A program made the position numbers and the translations under genes. This document shows positions 34,865 through 44,503 of a stretch of 50,455 nt of DNA, piece by piece (the stretch's first letter is position 1; each line of letters starts with the position of its first letter). This DNA comes from Loktanella sp. (GTDB lineage Bacteria > Pseudomonadota > Alphaproteobacteria > Rhodobacterales > Rhodobacteraceae). The notes beneath the pieces are model-generated. The model saw nothing but the letters and a program-made list of their open reading frames with translations, had not been told where the DNA came from and ran no database searches. The DNA is taken from positions 1 through 50,455 of the forward strand of contig JAIVHI010000009.1 of assembly GCA_020201155.1 (NCBI GenBank), written 5' to 3'.

Positions 34865-35833
34865 ATGGCGCTCGAAGACGCTAAGACCGAGATAGATCAG
34901 GCGTTTACGCGTCGGAATTTACGTGGACTGACGAGCGAGAACGCCTTTGGCGGCGCCACGTCGTTCCTGCGCCGTCGCTACACCAAGGACCTGACCGGCG
35001 TCGATCTGGCGGTCACGGGCATCCCCTTCGATCAGGCGGTCACGCACCGCCCCGGCGCCCGTTTCGGTCCCCGCGCGATCCGCGAGGCATCGACCCTGCA
35101 GCCCTATGATCCGCCCTATGGCTGGGACGGCTTCGATCCATTGTCCGAGTTCGCGATCGTCGACTATGGTGACATGGCTTTCGATTATGCGGACACACGC
35201 GGCGTGCCCGCCGCCATCGAAGCGCATATCGCCGCCATGCTGAGCCAAGGGTCCGGCACCGTGACGCTGGGCGGGGATCACTTCATCACGCTGCCGATCC
35301 TGCGGGCCTATGCCGCGAAATACGGGCCGCTGTCGGTCATCCAGTTCGATGCCCATTCCGACCTCTGGCAGGATGACGACATAAACCGGATCGATCACGG
35401 GACGTTCATGTACAAGGCGGTCAAGTCGGGGCTTGTCGATACCAGCAGGTCGGTGCAGATCGGCATCCGCACGGAATGCGACGATTATCTGGGGATGCCC
35501 TACATCGATGCCCGCACGGTTCACGAAAAAGGGGCGGCCCATGTCGCCGAACGGGTGAAGCGTATCGTTGGTGACGCCCCCGTCTATATCACCTTCGACA
35601 TCGACGCGCTGGACCCTGCCTTTGCCCCCGGCACCGGCACGCCTGTCTGGGGCGGGCTGGCATCCTGGCAGGCCGCGGCGATCTTGCGCGATCTGGCGGG
35701 GATCGACATGGTGGGCGGTGATATCGTCGAGGTTTCACCCCCCTATGACACCACCGGTGCCACGGCAATCGCGGGGGCCCATGTCGCGATGGAGCTGTGC
35801 TGTCTGGCGCTGTGGAACAGGCGCGGCACCTGA
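34865..35833 (+). CDS. speB: Agmatinase / ureohydrolase family protein
   Basis: 322 aa. The binuclear Mn motifs are intact: GGDHFITLP, QFDAHSDLW and TFDIDALDP. The size and N-terminal RPGARFGPRAIREAS match agmatinases, which release urea from agmatine to give putrescine; other guanidino substrates are possible in this family. Tightly behind the M20 gene, likely one transcript. Confidence 0.9.
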   Translation: MALEDAKTEIDQAFTRRNLRGLTSENAFGGATSFLRRRYTKDLTGVDLAVTGIPFDQAVTHRPGARFGPRAIREASTLQPYDPPYGWDGFDPLSEFAIVDYGDMAFDYADTRGVPAAIEAHIAAMLSQGSGTVTLGGDHFITLPILRAYAAKYGPLSVIQFDAHSDLWQDDDINRIDHGTFMYKAVKSGLVDTSRSVQIGIRTECDDYLGMPYIDARTVHEKGAAHVAERVKRIVGDAPVYITFDIDALDPAFAPGTGTPVWGGLASWQAAAILRDLAGIDMVGGDIVEVSPPYDTTGATAIAGAHVAMELCCLALWNRRGT

Positions 35834-35871
35834 ACGGTGATCGCCGCGAAACCGAATGCAAGGAGACCGAG

Positions 35872-36330
35872 ATGTTGAAATGGATTGCCCTCGTCATCGT
35901 GGTCGTCATTGCGGCGGGGCTTTTATACGTCCGGCTCGCGCCGACGAACCCGTCCGATTGGCACACGGCCGGCGATGCCGATACGGCAGGTGATACGACC
36001 ACGATCAATTCCCACCGCGCCGTGCGCCCCTTCACTACCAGCCCCGAGGACATGCTGCGCGCCGTCGATCTGGCCGCGCGGGATACCCCCCGGACCCAAG
36101 TGCTGGCCGGGTCGGTCGAAGACGGGATGATTACCTACGAGACGCGGTCGCGGCTGATGGGGTATCCCGATTACACCACCGTCTCGATCATTCCCGCAGC
36201 CGAGGACCATCCGGCGTTTCTGTCGATCTATGCGCGGTCGCGTTTCGGCAAGGGCGACATGGGGGTCAACAAGGCGCGGGTCGAGGCATGGCTCGACCGT
36301 CTGGGCCCGCTGGTGATGCCAGCCTCTTGA
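35872..36330 (+). CDS. DUF1499 domain protein
   Basis: 152 aa from the ATG at 35872, which follows an AAGGAG site. A single N-terminal membrane helix (about 3-20, [17 protein letters not shown]) anchors a DUF1499 domain in the periplasm ([20 protein letters not shown], then [20 protein letters not shown]). The function of DUF1499 is unknown. Transcribed with the agmatinase gene (38-bp gap). Confidence 0.85.
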   Translation: MLKWIALVIVVVIAAGLLYVRLAPTNPSDWHTAGDADTAGDTTTINSHRAVRPFTTSPEDMLRAVDLAARDTPRTQVLAGSVEDGMITYETRSRLMGYPDYTTVSIIPAAEDHPAFLSIYARSRFGKGDMGVNKARVEAWLDRLGPLVMPAS

Positions 36331-36361
36331 CCGCATCAGCGGTGCCTGCCAGATCAACGCA

Positions 36362-37417
36362 ATGATCGCACCCGACAAAATCGAACAACTCATCGACCGC
36401 TTCCAGTTTCTGGAGGCGAAGATGTCCGGCGGCGTTTCGGGCGACGAAATCGCGGCCCTTGGTCGCGAATACGCAGAGCTTCGCCCCGTGGTCGAGGTGA
36501 TGCAGCGCTACAAATCGCTGTTCGCCCAGATCGCCGAGGCCGAGGAGATGCTCAAGGATCCCGAGATGCGGGCGCTTGCGGAAGAGGAGCTTCCCCAGCT
36601 GCGCGAGGAACTTGAAGCCGTCGAGGCAGAGGTGCAGCTTGCGCTTTTGCCGAAAGACGCCGCAGATGCCCGTCCGGCGCTTCTGGAAATCCGTCCCGGC
36701 ACCGGCGGGGACGAGGCAGGGCTTTTCGCGGGCGATCTTCTGCGGATGTATCAGCGCTATGCCGAAAAGCAGGGCTGGAGCTTTGAAATCATCGAACAAA
36801 GCCTGAGCGAGCTGGGCGGCATCAAGGAGGTCGTGGCCCGGATCGCGGGGCAGGGCGTCTTTGCCCGTTTGAAATACGAAAGCGGCGTTCACCGTGTCCA
36901 GCGCGTGCCCGAGACCGAAAGCGGCGGGCGCACCCATACTTCGGCGGCGACCGTCGCGGTTCTGCCGGAAGCCGAGGATGTGGATATCCAGATCAACCCG
37001 GCCGACCTGCGGATCGACACGATGCGTGCGTCGGGATCGGGCGGTCAGCATGTCAACACCACCGATTCGGCTGTGCGGATCGTCCATGTGCCCACCGGCA
37101 TCATGGTCGTCAGCGCCGAGAAATCGCAGCACCGCAACCGCGAGATCGCGATGCAGGTCCTCAAGACGCGCCTTTTCGACATGGAGCGGCAGAAGGCCGA
37201 CGCCGAACGCTCTGCCGACCGCAAGGCGCAGGTCGGCTCGGGCGACCGGTCGGAACGGATCCGCACCTATAACTTCCCGCAGGGACGTATGACGGACCAC
37301 CGGATCAACCTGACGCTCTATTCGCTGGGTCAGGTCATGCAGGGCGATCTGGATGAGGTCATCGACGCCCTTCAGTCCGATGCGCAGGCGGCCCTGCTGG
37401 CCGAACTCGGCGCGTGA
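36362..37417 (+). CDS. prfA: Peptide chain release factor 1
   Basis: 351 aa. Recognises UAA and UAG stop codons. The GGQ hydrolysis motif is at residues 227-229 and the codon-reading PxT motif at 183-185 (P-E-T). Its GGQ glutamine is normally methylated by PrmC, the next gene. The stop overlaps the prmC GTG start (GTGA). Confidence 0.97.
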   Translation: MIAPDKIEQLIDRFQFLEAKMSGGVSGDEIAALGREYAELRPVVEVMQRYKSLFAQIAEAEEMLKDPEMRALAEEELPQLREELEAVEAEVQLALLPKDAADARPALLEIRPGTGGDEAGLFAGDLLRMYQRYAEKQGWSFEIIEQSLSELGGIKEVVARIAGQGVFARLKYESGVHRVQRVPETESGGRTHTSAATVAVLPEAEDVDIQINPADLRIDTMRASGSGGQHVNTTDSAVRIVHVPTGIMVVSAEKSQHRNREIAMQVLKTRLFDMERQKADAERSADRKAQVGSGDRSERIRTYNFPQGRMTDHRINLTLYSLGQVMQGDLDEVIDALQSDAQAALLAELGA

Positions 37418-38086
37418 CGCTGACCGTTCAGGACGCACTGCGCACCGCTGGCGCGACGTTGGCGGATGCCGCGATCCCGGACCCCGCGCGCGATGCCCGC
37501 CGCTTGATGGCCGCGACCTTGGCTGTCGGGGCCGACCGGATCACGCTGCTTTTGCAGGACAATCTGTCGTCAGATCAAGCCACGGCCTTTGACGGGATGA
37601 TTGCCCGCCGCGCCTTGGGCGAACCTGTGTCGCATCTGGTCGGCGGGCGGCTGTTTCTGGATCGCTGGTTCAGCGTCACCCGTCCGTCGCAACGCGCGGG
37701 ACCTTGGAGTCGCGTCCCGCGCACGGCTCATGCGGTCGGACTGGTTCGCTCAGGTTGACGGCGCCTTCGACATGATCGTGTCCAATCCGCCCTATATCGC
37801 GCTGGACGAAATGCCCGGTCTGGACCGCGATGTCCGCGATCACGAACCGCGCATGGCTCTGACCGATGAGGGCGACGGGCTGGAGGCCTATCGCCGCATC
37901 GCGGGCGGGGCCGCCGCTCACCTGCGGCCCGGCGGTTGGCTGATGGTCGAAATCGGTCCGACACAGGCGCAGGCTGTGCGCGACCTGCTGGCAGCGGGGG
38001 GATTCGGTCACATCGGCACGCGGCAGGATTTTGACGGGCGTCACCGTGTCATTTTCGGCCAAAAGCCGCAGAAAGTGGCCGTGTAG
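37414..38086 (+). pseudogene. prmC: Release factor glutamine methyltransferase PrmC, internal deletion with frameshift
   Basis: PrmC methylates the GGQ glutamine of release factors. The N-terminal helical domain is present (GTG start, ending GEPVSHLVGGRLFLDRWFSV). The C-terminal part resumes in another frame at RRNARDLGVASRARLMRSDW and keeps the catalytic NPPY in FDMIVSNPPYIAL. About 55-60 residues containing the SAM-binding motif I are missing, with the junction near 37678-37690; locus 673 bp versus about 840 expected. As written neither fragment could bind SAM. Confidence 0.88.
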
Positions 38087-38279
38087 CCCGCAAAATTCGC
38101 CAGAGGGCTTGCCTCACGGGCAGTCACATGCCATTTGACACGCATCGGGCGGTTGCAGCGCAAGTCGCGCTCACCGACGACTTCGCCAGAAAGCCAGGGT
38201 TGCACTGATACGCGGCACACCGCGCGCAACCCTCAAAGCACAACACGATGGCCCAGCTGGGCCGGTTGAAAGCGTACAC

Positions 38280-38867
38280 ATGAGATCATCGAACAAGCGG
38301 TCGCGGAACAAGAGCCGAAATACACGTCCTACGGGCGGTAATATCATCAACCGTGTCTTCGACAGCCAGGGCCCGGACGGAAAAGTCCGCGGCACGCCGC
38401 AGCAGATCATCGACAAATACAACCAGCTTCATCGCGACGCCCACCTCAACGGTGACCGTGTGGATGCCGAGAATTTCGCCCAACACGCCGAACACTATAC
38501 ACGCTTGCTGGCCGAGGCGCAGCGCGAAGTGGATCAAAAGCGTGAAGAGCAGGAAGAACAGAACCGCCAGCGTCAGGCCGAACGCGACCGCGAACGCAAC
38601 GAGCGTCTGAAAGCGCAGGAAGAGGCGTCGAACAACAGCGGCGGTGACGACACCCCCAGCCAGGACACGTCCGACATCGTGGAAACGCCCGAAGCGAAAG
38701 CCGAGGAAAAGCCCAAGCGCCCGCGTCGTCCGCGCAAGCCCAAGACCCCTGATGCGTCGCAGGATGGCGATAAATCGCAGGGCAACGACCAGTCAAACGG
38801 CAACGACCAGTCGCAGACAAACGATCAGTCGCGCAACGGCGGAAACGCCCCCGAAGCCGCCGAATAG
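38280..38867 (+). CDS. DUF4167 domain protein
   Basis: 195 aa. The N-terminal DUF4167 block (residues 1-80: NKRSRNKSRNTRPTGGNIIN, then VFDSQGPDGKVRGTPQQIID) is basic and conserved in alphaproteobacteria, where the gene usually follows prmC as here. Residues 85-115 form a charged Gln/Glu/Arg helix, probably coiled coil. The C-terminus is disordered with NDQS repeats. The basic N-terminus suggests nucleic-acid or ribosome association; function unknown. The 194-bp upstream gap should hold its own promoter; I see no other gene in it. Confidence 0.87.
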   Translation: MRSSNKRSRNKSRNTRPTGGNIINRVFDSQGPDGKVRGTPQQIIDKYNQLHRDAHLNGDRVDAENFAQHAEHYTRLLAEAQREVDQKREEQEEQNRQRQAERDRERNERLKAQEEASNNSGGDDTPSQDTSDIVETPEAKAEEKPKRPRRPRKPKTPDASQDGDKSQGNDQSNGNDQSQTNDQSRNGGNAPEAAE

Positions 38868-38869
38868 GC

Positions 38870-39712
38870 TCAGGCCCGCGCGACCTCGCGGGCCAATGCG
38901 CAAAATCCTTCGACAGATATCTGCTCGGCCCGTTCGGTCGGCTTGATGCCTGCGGCCGTCAGTCGATCCTCGATATCAGGTGCGACGCCCTTGAGCGACG
39001 ACCGGAGCATCTTGCGCCGTTGATTGAAGGCGGCGGCCACGACGCGGTTCAGGACGTCTGCATCGGCTGCGAAACGCGGTGCGGGCAGGGCCTTGAGATG
39101 CACAACCGCGGAACTGACCTTGGGCGCGGGTGTAAAAGCCTCGGGCGGAAGGTCGAGGACGATTCCCGCATCGGTGCGCCACTGGCTGAGGATCGCCAGC
39201 CGCCCGTAGGTTTTTGACCCCGGCGCCGCGACGATCCGCTGCGCCACCTCGCGTTGAAACATCAGCGTCAGGCTTTCCCACACAGGCGGCCAGACCGGCG
39301 GCGTCAGCCAGCGCACAAGAAGTTCGGTCCCGACGTTGTAGGGCAGGTTGGCGCATATCTTGATCGGTGGCGTCAGGTAGGACGTCGCGTCCAGCTCCAG
39401 CGCATCCGCATTCACCACCTCGAGCCGCCCCGGATAACGCGCCGCGATCTCGGCCAGTGCGGGCAGGCAGCGGGCGTCCTTTTCCACTGCAAGAACCCTG
39501 CGCGCGCCTTCGGCCAGCAGCCCCCGCGTCAGCCCGCCGGGGCCCGGTCCGACCTCCAGCACGTCGGCCTTGGTCAGGTCACCCGCCATACGCGCGATCT
39601 TGGCCGTCAGGTTCAGGTCCAGCAGAAAGTTCTGGCCCAGCGATTTCTTGGCCGCGATGTCATGCGTCGCGATCACGGTCCGCAGCGGGGGAAGATCGTC
39701 GATCGTGCTCAT
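38870..39712 (-). CDS. rsmA: 16S rRNA (adenine(1518)-N6/adenine(1519)-N6)-dimethyltransferase
   Basis: 280 aa, start chosen at [10 protein letters not shown], overlapping the pdxA stop (ATGA). Dimethylates A1518 and A1519 in the 3' hairpin of 16S rRNA. Motifs: SLGQNFLLD, motif [17 protein letters not shown], motif [13 protein letters not shown]. Last gene of the lptFGD-surA-pdxA-rsmA operon and convergent with the DUF4167 gene (2 bp between stops). Confidence 0.96.
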   Translation of the reverse strand: MSTIDDLPPLRTVIATHDIAAKKSLGQNFLLDLNLTAKIARMAGDLTKADVLEVGPGPGGLTRGLLAEGARRVLAVEKDARCLPALAEIAARYPGRLEVVNADALELDATSYLTPPIKICANLPYNVGTELLVRWLTPPVWPPVWESLTLMFQREVAQRIVAAPGSKTYGRLAILSQWRTDAGIVLDLPPEAFTPAPKVSSAVVHLKALPAPRFAADADVLNRVVAAAFNQRRKMLRSSLKGVAPDIEDRLTAAGIKPTERAEQISVEGFCALAREVARA

Positions 39713-40354
39713 GCTCGGGCCTGCGCCATCTCGGCGGCCATTCGCAAAGCTGCGATCATCGACGTGGCATCCGCAATGCCCTGGCCTGCGATATCGAAGG
39801 CGGTGCCGTGATCGGGCGAGGTCCGGATGAACGGAAGTCCCAGCGTCACGTTCACACCGCCTGCGAAATCGATGGTCTTGATCGGGATCAGCGCCTGGTC
39901 GTGATACATGCAAAGTGCCGCGTCATAACCGCGCCGCGCGCCTGCGTGAAACATCGTGTCCGCAGACAGGGGGCCGAAGATATCCAGCCCCTGCGCGCGC
40001 AGGGCTGCAATGACGGGTGCGATCAGCTCGATCTCTTCGTGGCCCATCTTGCCGTCTTCCCCCGCATGGGGGTTCAACCCGGCCACCGCGATACGAGGAG
40101 ACGCAAGCCCGAAGTCGCGGCGGAGTGCTGCATGGGTGATCAAGGCCGTGTCCGTCAGCCGCGCGGCGGTTCACCGTCAACGCGTCTTGGGCCGTGTTCA
40201 CCGCAGCCCAAGGCGTCCCGTCCGGCAAGTGTGCGGGATCACCGATCCACAGCAGCGGAATCTCCTGTCCGACGGCGTGCCATGCGCGGGCGGCGACTTC
40301 CGGGCCGATCCCGGCGGGTTCACCGCAAGAGATCGCAATCGGGGCCGTGGTCAC
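39709..40354 (-). pseudogene. pdxA: 4-hydroxythreonine-4-phosphate dehydrogenase PdxA, internal deletion with frameshift
   Basis: Pyridoxal 5'-phosphate biosynthesis. The N-terminal frame (IAISCGEPAGIGPEVAARAW, up to [10 protein letters not shown]) and the C-terminal frame ([55 protein letters not shown]) both match PdxA. The central part with the TNPIxK substrate loop and first metal-binding His region is missing. Junction near 40155-40175; locus 646 bp against about 985, so about 340 bp lost. Start overlaps the surA-type stop by 4 bp. As written no enzyme is made. Confidence 0.88.
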
Positions 40355-41550
40355 GGACGGATCGTGGCGGTGGCCCGCAGATCAGCCAAAAGCGCGTCGG
40401 CAAAGCCCGCCAAGCGTTGCGACCGAACCTGATTGCGGACGGCGTCGCGGTCCTGACCCGCCATGCCGCCATAGCTGCGATTGCACAGCATCAGGAACAC
40501 CAGCGTCTGTCCGTCCGCGCTTGTGACGTTATAGGAAACTTCACCTGCGTCCAGCTTGGCCAGTTCCATGGCGATATCCTGCGGAATGCTTGCGGGAGCC
40601 CGCGTATCGCGTTGCAGCACGTCCGCAGGCTGGTTGCGGGCCACGCCGTAGAGATCGTCGCAGGTGTCGACAGACAGTTCGACGCCCCGCGCCGCTTGCA
40701 GGGCGGCGTCGGATCGGCCCCCGGCGATGTAATAGGCTGCATATTCGATCTCGCTGGCCGATTGCGGCGCAGAGGGCACTTCGCGCACGTCGCGCATCTG
40801 GAAAAGCGCCACACCATTGGGGATCTGCAAAGGCGGCGTCACCTCGCCGGGTGCGAGCGACAGGATCAGCCCTTGCAGGGCTTCGGGATAATTGCCGATG
40901 GGCAGCCAGCCAAGGCGCCCGCCATCCTGCCTGCTGGGCAGTGCGGAATACTCGCGGGCGGCTGCTTCGAACTGCGCAAAGCTCGACCCTGCGGCGATAT
41001 CTTCGGCGATAGCGGTGGCGCGTGCCGCTTCGGGTGGCGGCGCGGGGATGATGATCTCGGACAGAAGCACTTCGATGCCGCCACCGGTGGAGCCGCCCTG
41101 GCCCATCGCGCGGTCCACTTCCGCTTCGGTCACCTCGGCCCGGCTAGCATAGCGCTGACGAATATAGTCGCGCCATGTCACACCGGTGCGCACGAATTGC
41201 TCGAGCGTGGCGCGTTCGACGCCGTTCTGACCCAGCATCGTCAGGAACTGGTCCAGCGTCATGTCAGCGCGGCCGGCGAACTCTTCCAGCTCGCGTTCCA
41301 TCGCTTCGTCCGTAAGACGCACACCGACACGGTTCAGCTCTTGCAGCTTGAGGCTTTCCTCGATCAGCTGTTCGCGCGCCAGCTCTTGCGTGTTGCCGGG
41401 TGTGCGGAACACCTCGAGCAGCGTGGCGCGCTGGGTCAGCTCGAACTGGGTGATCGCATCGTTGTTGACGGTGATCGCGGGCGAGAATTGCGCCTGTGCC
41501 AATCCGGCCAGGCCCAGCCACAACGCCAGTGTCAGAAGAAGTCCACGCAT
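40351..41550 (-). CDS. surA: SurA-type periplasmic peptidyl-prolyl isomerase
   Basis: 399 aa. Signal peptide MRGLLLTLALWLGLAGLAQA, then a SurA N-terminal chaperone domain (DAITQFELTQRATLLEVFRT) and one parvulin domain (LSEIIIPAPPPEAARATAIA, then SRQDGGRLGWLPI). A final domain of about 130 residues ends NRSYGGMAGQ. It escorts outer-membrane proteins, including LptD, to the BAM complex. Start at 41550 gives the signal peptide; upstream codons do not. Confidence 0.93.
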   Translation of the reverse strand: MRGLLLTLALWLGLAGLAQAQFSPAITVNNDAITQFELTQRATLLEVFRTPGNTQELAREQLIEESLKLQELNRVGVRLTDEAMERELEEFAGRADMTLDQFLTMLGQNGVERATLEQFVRTGVTWRDYIRQRYASRAEVTEAEVDRAMGQGGSTGGGIEVLLSEIIIPAPPPEAARATAIAEDIAAGSSFAQFEAAAREYSALPSRQDGGRLGWLPIGNYPEALQGLILSLAPGEVTPPLQIPNGVALFQMRDVREVPSAPQSASEIEYAAYYIAGGRSDAALQAARGVELSVDTCDDLYGVARNQPADVLQRDTRAPASIPQDIAMELAKLDAGEVSYNVTSADGQTLVFLMLCNRSYGGMAGQDRDAVRNQVRSQRLAGFADALLADLRATATIRP

Positions 41551-41566
41551 CTTTTGTCCTTGTCGT

Positions 41567-43411
41567 TCAATCCGTCCGGCAACTGCCTGCCGGTCCAGCT
41601 TCGGAACGTCCAGCCGAAAAGCCCAAGAGCGCGACTGTAATCCCGTAATCCGTTGATGGCTCCACGTTAATGGATGAAGTATAGCGACGCGAGGCCGAAA
41701 GTTCGACGCTGACACACTCGTTGCGCCATTCAACGCCGATCCCGGCCCGCGCCGGACGGTCCTTGCCGATATCGTAGCGCGCATCAAAGCTCACATTCCA
41801 CGCCTCCGTCGCCTGCACGGCGGTTTCCAGCGACCATTCGCTGATCGCGTCCTCGCGCCCGATCCGGGCATCGGCGGTCTGCCAGATATAGGCCGCTGCC
41901 AGATCCAGCTGGTCGGTCTGCCAGCCGATCCGCGCGTTGGTCAGAGAGGTGTTGAAATCTTCTGCGATCAGTGACCGTGCTTCGACCCTCAGACCCTCTG
42001 CAAGGGTGAACTGGCCTGCGATCAGCCAGTCCGATGTCGACCCCGACATGCCCGACGCCCGCGTGAAACGCGGGTCGGGGTCTTGGCGAAACGTGCGCCC
42101 GAATGTCAGGGTCGAGTCTATGCCTTCGTCACCCCTACGGGTCCAAGTCACCCCTGCCGCCCCCCGCAGACCGGTTTCGCGGGCGTCCTGCCCGGGAAAA
42201 TGCTGCGCCGACAAAAGGTTCGACTGGTCCAGTTCCGGGCGTGTGCTGTCTTCGTTGGGAAGGGCACCGCCGGAGACCCTCGGCCGGAAAGGCGGGGTCG
42301 TCCCTCAGTTGATAATGGTCGACCGTCCCACCGATCCGGGTGCTGACCGCCAGACCGGCATCCGTGATCCAGTCCCGCTGGTAATCCGCACTGACGCCGA
42401 CCCGCCTGACGTCGCGCCCCGCATCGCTGGCCTCGTCGCCGTAGCGCGCAACCGCATCGGCCCCGACGCCAAGCCGCAGCTGGCCGTTCCCCAAGGCGAC
42501 GCGGCGGTCGTAAGACAGGTTCGCAACAGCAGGCGGCAAAGAGGCGTTCGACTCGTTCGCGCGCAGCGATTCGTAGTAAGTCAGGTCCGCCACGAACAGG
42601 TCGTCCTCTCGGGCGCGGGCGATGGCCACGCTGGAATCAAGCCGGTCCTTGTCTGAATAGCCATAGTCGGACAGGTAGGACCTGTCCGAGGCGGCTTCGA
42701 TATCGAAAGCCAGCCGGAAGTTGCGCGGCAGATCGAAAAAGCCGTTCGCGAACAGGTAGCTGCGCGTATCGTCCGGTGAAAGCGTGTCCTGGCTGATCGC
42801 ACCTGTCGCAGCGACGGAACCGTTCGAAAAGGCTTGTCGGTAGCCCAGTTCCAGCGTGGTGGTCTCGGACGACAGGTAGGGCGTCAACAGCAGGTCGCGG
42901 CTTTCACCCAAGGCCACGAAATAGGGAAGCTTGAGACCGGTCCCGAGATTGTCGTTGGTCTTGATGCGCGGCACCAGAAGGCCCGTCGCCCGGTCCAGCG
43001 TCGGGCCTGGCACGAGGTGGCCGCTACGCGGTAAAGCTGGCTGTAGCGCCCGTCGATGCGGTCGATCTGGTTCGCGGCCAGCTGAAGCTGACGGTCCAGC
43101 ACGATCCGCGCCGACCGCAGCAGGCCGTTCTCGAGCTGCGGATCAAGGCTGGCCTGATCCGCCGTCAGGATCGTGCCGTCCGGTTCCGTGATGACGATGG
43201 GCCCGTCGATCGAAAGCCGGTCGGCGGCCCTGTCGTAGGTGACCCGGCGCGCCGTCAACCTTGCCCCGTCGTAAAGAACCTCGATATTGCCCTGCGCGAT
43301 CAGCCGGTCGTTCTGGGTGACTGTGACATTGTCGGCCACCAGAGTTGCCGTGCCCTGCGCGGTCGCGACCGCGGGCAAAAGCAGGAAAAGGGCAATCAAG
43401 AGCACGCGCAT
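41567..43411 (-). pseudogene. lptD: LPS-assembly protein LptD, two internal deletions and frameshifts
   Basis: LptD is the outer-membrane barrel that inserts LPS. The first part (43411 to about 43015) has a signal peptide (MRVLLIALFLLLPAVATA) and the OstA-like domain up to YRVAATSC. The second (about 43013-42275, PTLDRATGLLVPRIKTNDNL onward) and third (about 42270-41567, LPNEDSTRPELDQSNLL onward, ending FSAGRSEAGPAGSC) are barrel segments in shifted frames; the third is back in the first frame. About 50 residues are missing at the first junction and about 45 at the second. Total 1,845 bp versus about 2,160 expected. As written no barrel is made. Confidence 0.9.
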
Positions 43412-44503
43412 TCAGCCATCCTCCAGATGCAGCAGCATCCCTGCGGACAGCCCGATCGCGATCAGCGGTGGCACCCATGCCGCAAGCGCCGGCGGCAAAT
43501 CTCCGTTTTCGCCAAGCACCTGCGCGAAGTTGCGCAGAAAGTAGACTGTGAATGACAGCAGAATGGCCAGCATCACCATCAGCCCCGTGCGTCCCCCGCG
43601 CTGGTGCCGCATCGTGAAGGCAGCCCCGATCATGACCATCGCGGCAAGGAAAAGCGGCTGGGCCAGTTCCATCTGCAACCACACCTGATGGCGTTGCGCC
43701 GAGAATCCCGCAACCTGCAAGCGGTCGATGAAGGCGGGAAGATCCCAGATCGGGATCGACGAGGGCGTGCCGAAACTGTCCCTGATCTGATCTGCCGTCA
43801 GCGTGGAGGGAAGGGTCATCTGGGTTTCGAAACGGGACAGCGACTCGGGCGTCCGGCTTGTGTCCAGCGGCCAGACTTTCGCCTGCCGCAGTCGCCACGC
43901 CCCGTCTCCGAGCGACGCACGCTCTGCCTCGACCCTCTCAACCGGCATCCCGCCTTGAAATGTCAGGAACGTGACCTGCGACAGCTCGGTGCCGGACAGG
44001 TTCGCGCGACCGGCGCGGATCACTGTCTGCTGCGTGGCGTCCCCCTGCCGGAGCCACAAGCCGCTGGCGCCCAGAGACAGGATCGATCCCGTTCCCCGCA
44101 GCTCGCTTTCCAGCGCTTCGTACTGGCGCTGTGTGCCTGCCACGATGGGGTTCATCACCGACACGGCAAGCGCCCCGATGAAAAGTGCCATACCCAGCGG
44201 GGCCATCAGCGCCCGCAATGCGGACCGGCCCGCAGCACGGGTCACCACCAGTTCCGACGACCGGGCCAGCCCCAGAAACAGCGTGATCGCCGAAATGATC
44301 ATGATAAGCGGCAGGATTTCGTAAAGCTCTGTGGGGATATCCAGAAGCGTCAGTTCGAGGATCTGGCCGAAGGTCGCGCCTTCGTCCGAGAACCGTCGCA
44401 ACTGGTCGACCAGACCGACGAAGGCGAGAATCCCGAAAAAGACGGCGAAGATCCCCGAGAATATCTTGGCGAACCGGCGGGCGAAGTAGCGGTCAAGGAT
44501 CAT
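43412..44503 (-). CDS. lptG: LPS export ABC transporter permease LptG
   Basis: 363 aa. Six membrane helices in two groups of three flanking a periplasmic beta-jellyroll: N-terminal MILDRYFARRFAKIFSGIFA, coupling-helix region SSELVVTRAAGRS, periplasmic part about 100-265, C-terminal RTGLMVMLAILLSFTVYFLR. With LptF and the LptB ATPase it extracts LPS from the inner membrane. Start overlaps the lptF stop (ATGA); stop abuts the lptD start. Confidence 0.94.
   Translation of the reverse strand: MILDRYFARRFAKIFSGIFAVFFGILAFVGLVDQLRRFSDEGATFGQILELTLLDIPTELYEILPLIMIISAITLFLGLARSSELVVTRAAGRSALRALMAPLGMALFIGALAVSVMNPIVAGTQRQYEALESELRGTGSILSLGASGLWLRQGDATQQTVIRAGRANLSGTELSQVTFLTFQGGMPVERVEAERASLGDGAWRLRQAKVWPLDTSRTPESLSRFETQMTLPSTLTADQIRDSFGTPSSIPIWDLPAFIDRLQVAGFSAQRHQVWLQMELAQPLFLAAMVMIGAAFTMRHQRGGRTGLMVMLAILLSFTVYFLRNFAQVLGENGDLPPALAAWVPPLIAIGLSAGMLLHLEDG

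Noticed and set aside
39367-41640. 757-codon plus-strand frame across rsmA, pdxA and surA
   Set aside because: Antisense to conserved genes and low-complexity; an effect of high GC rather than a gene.
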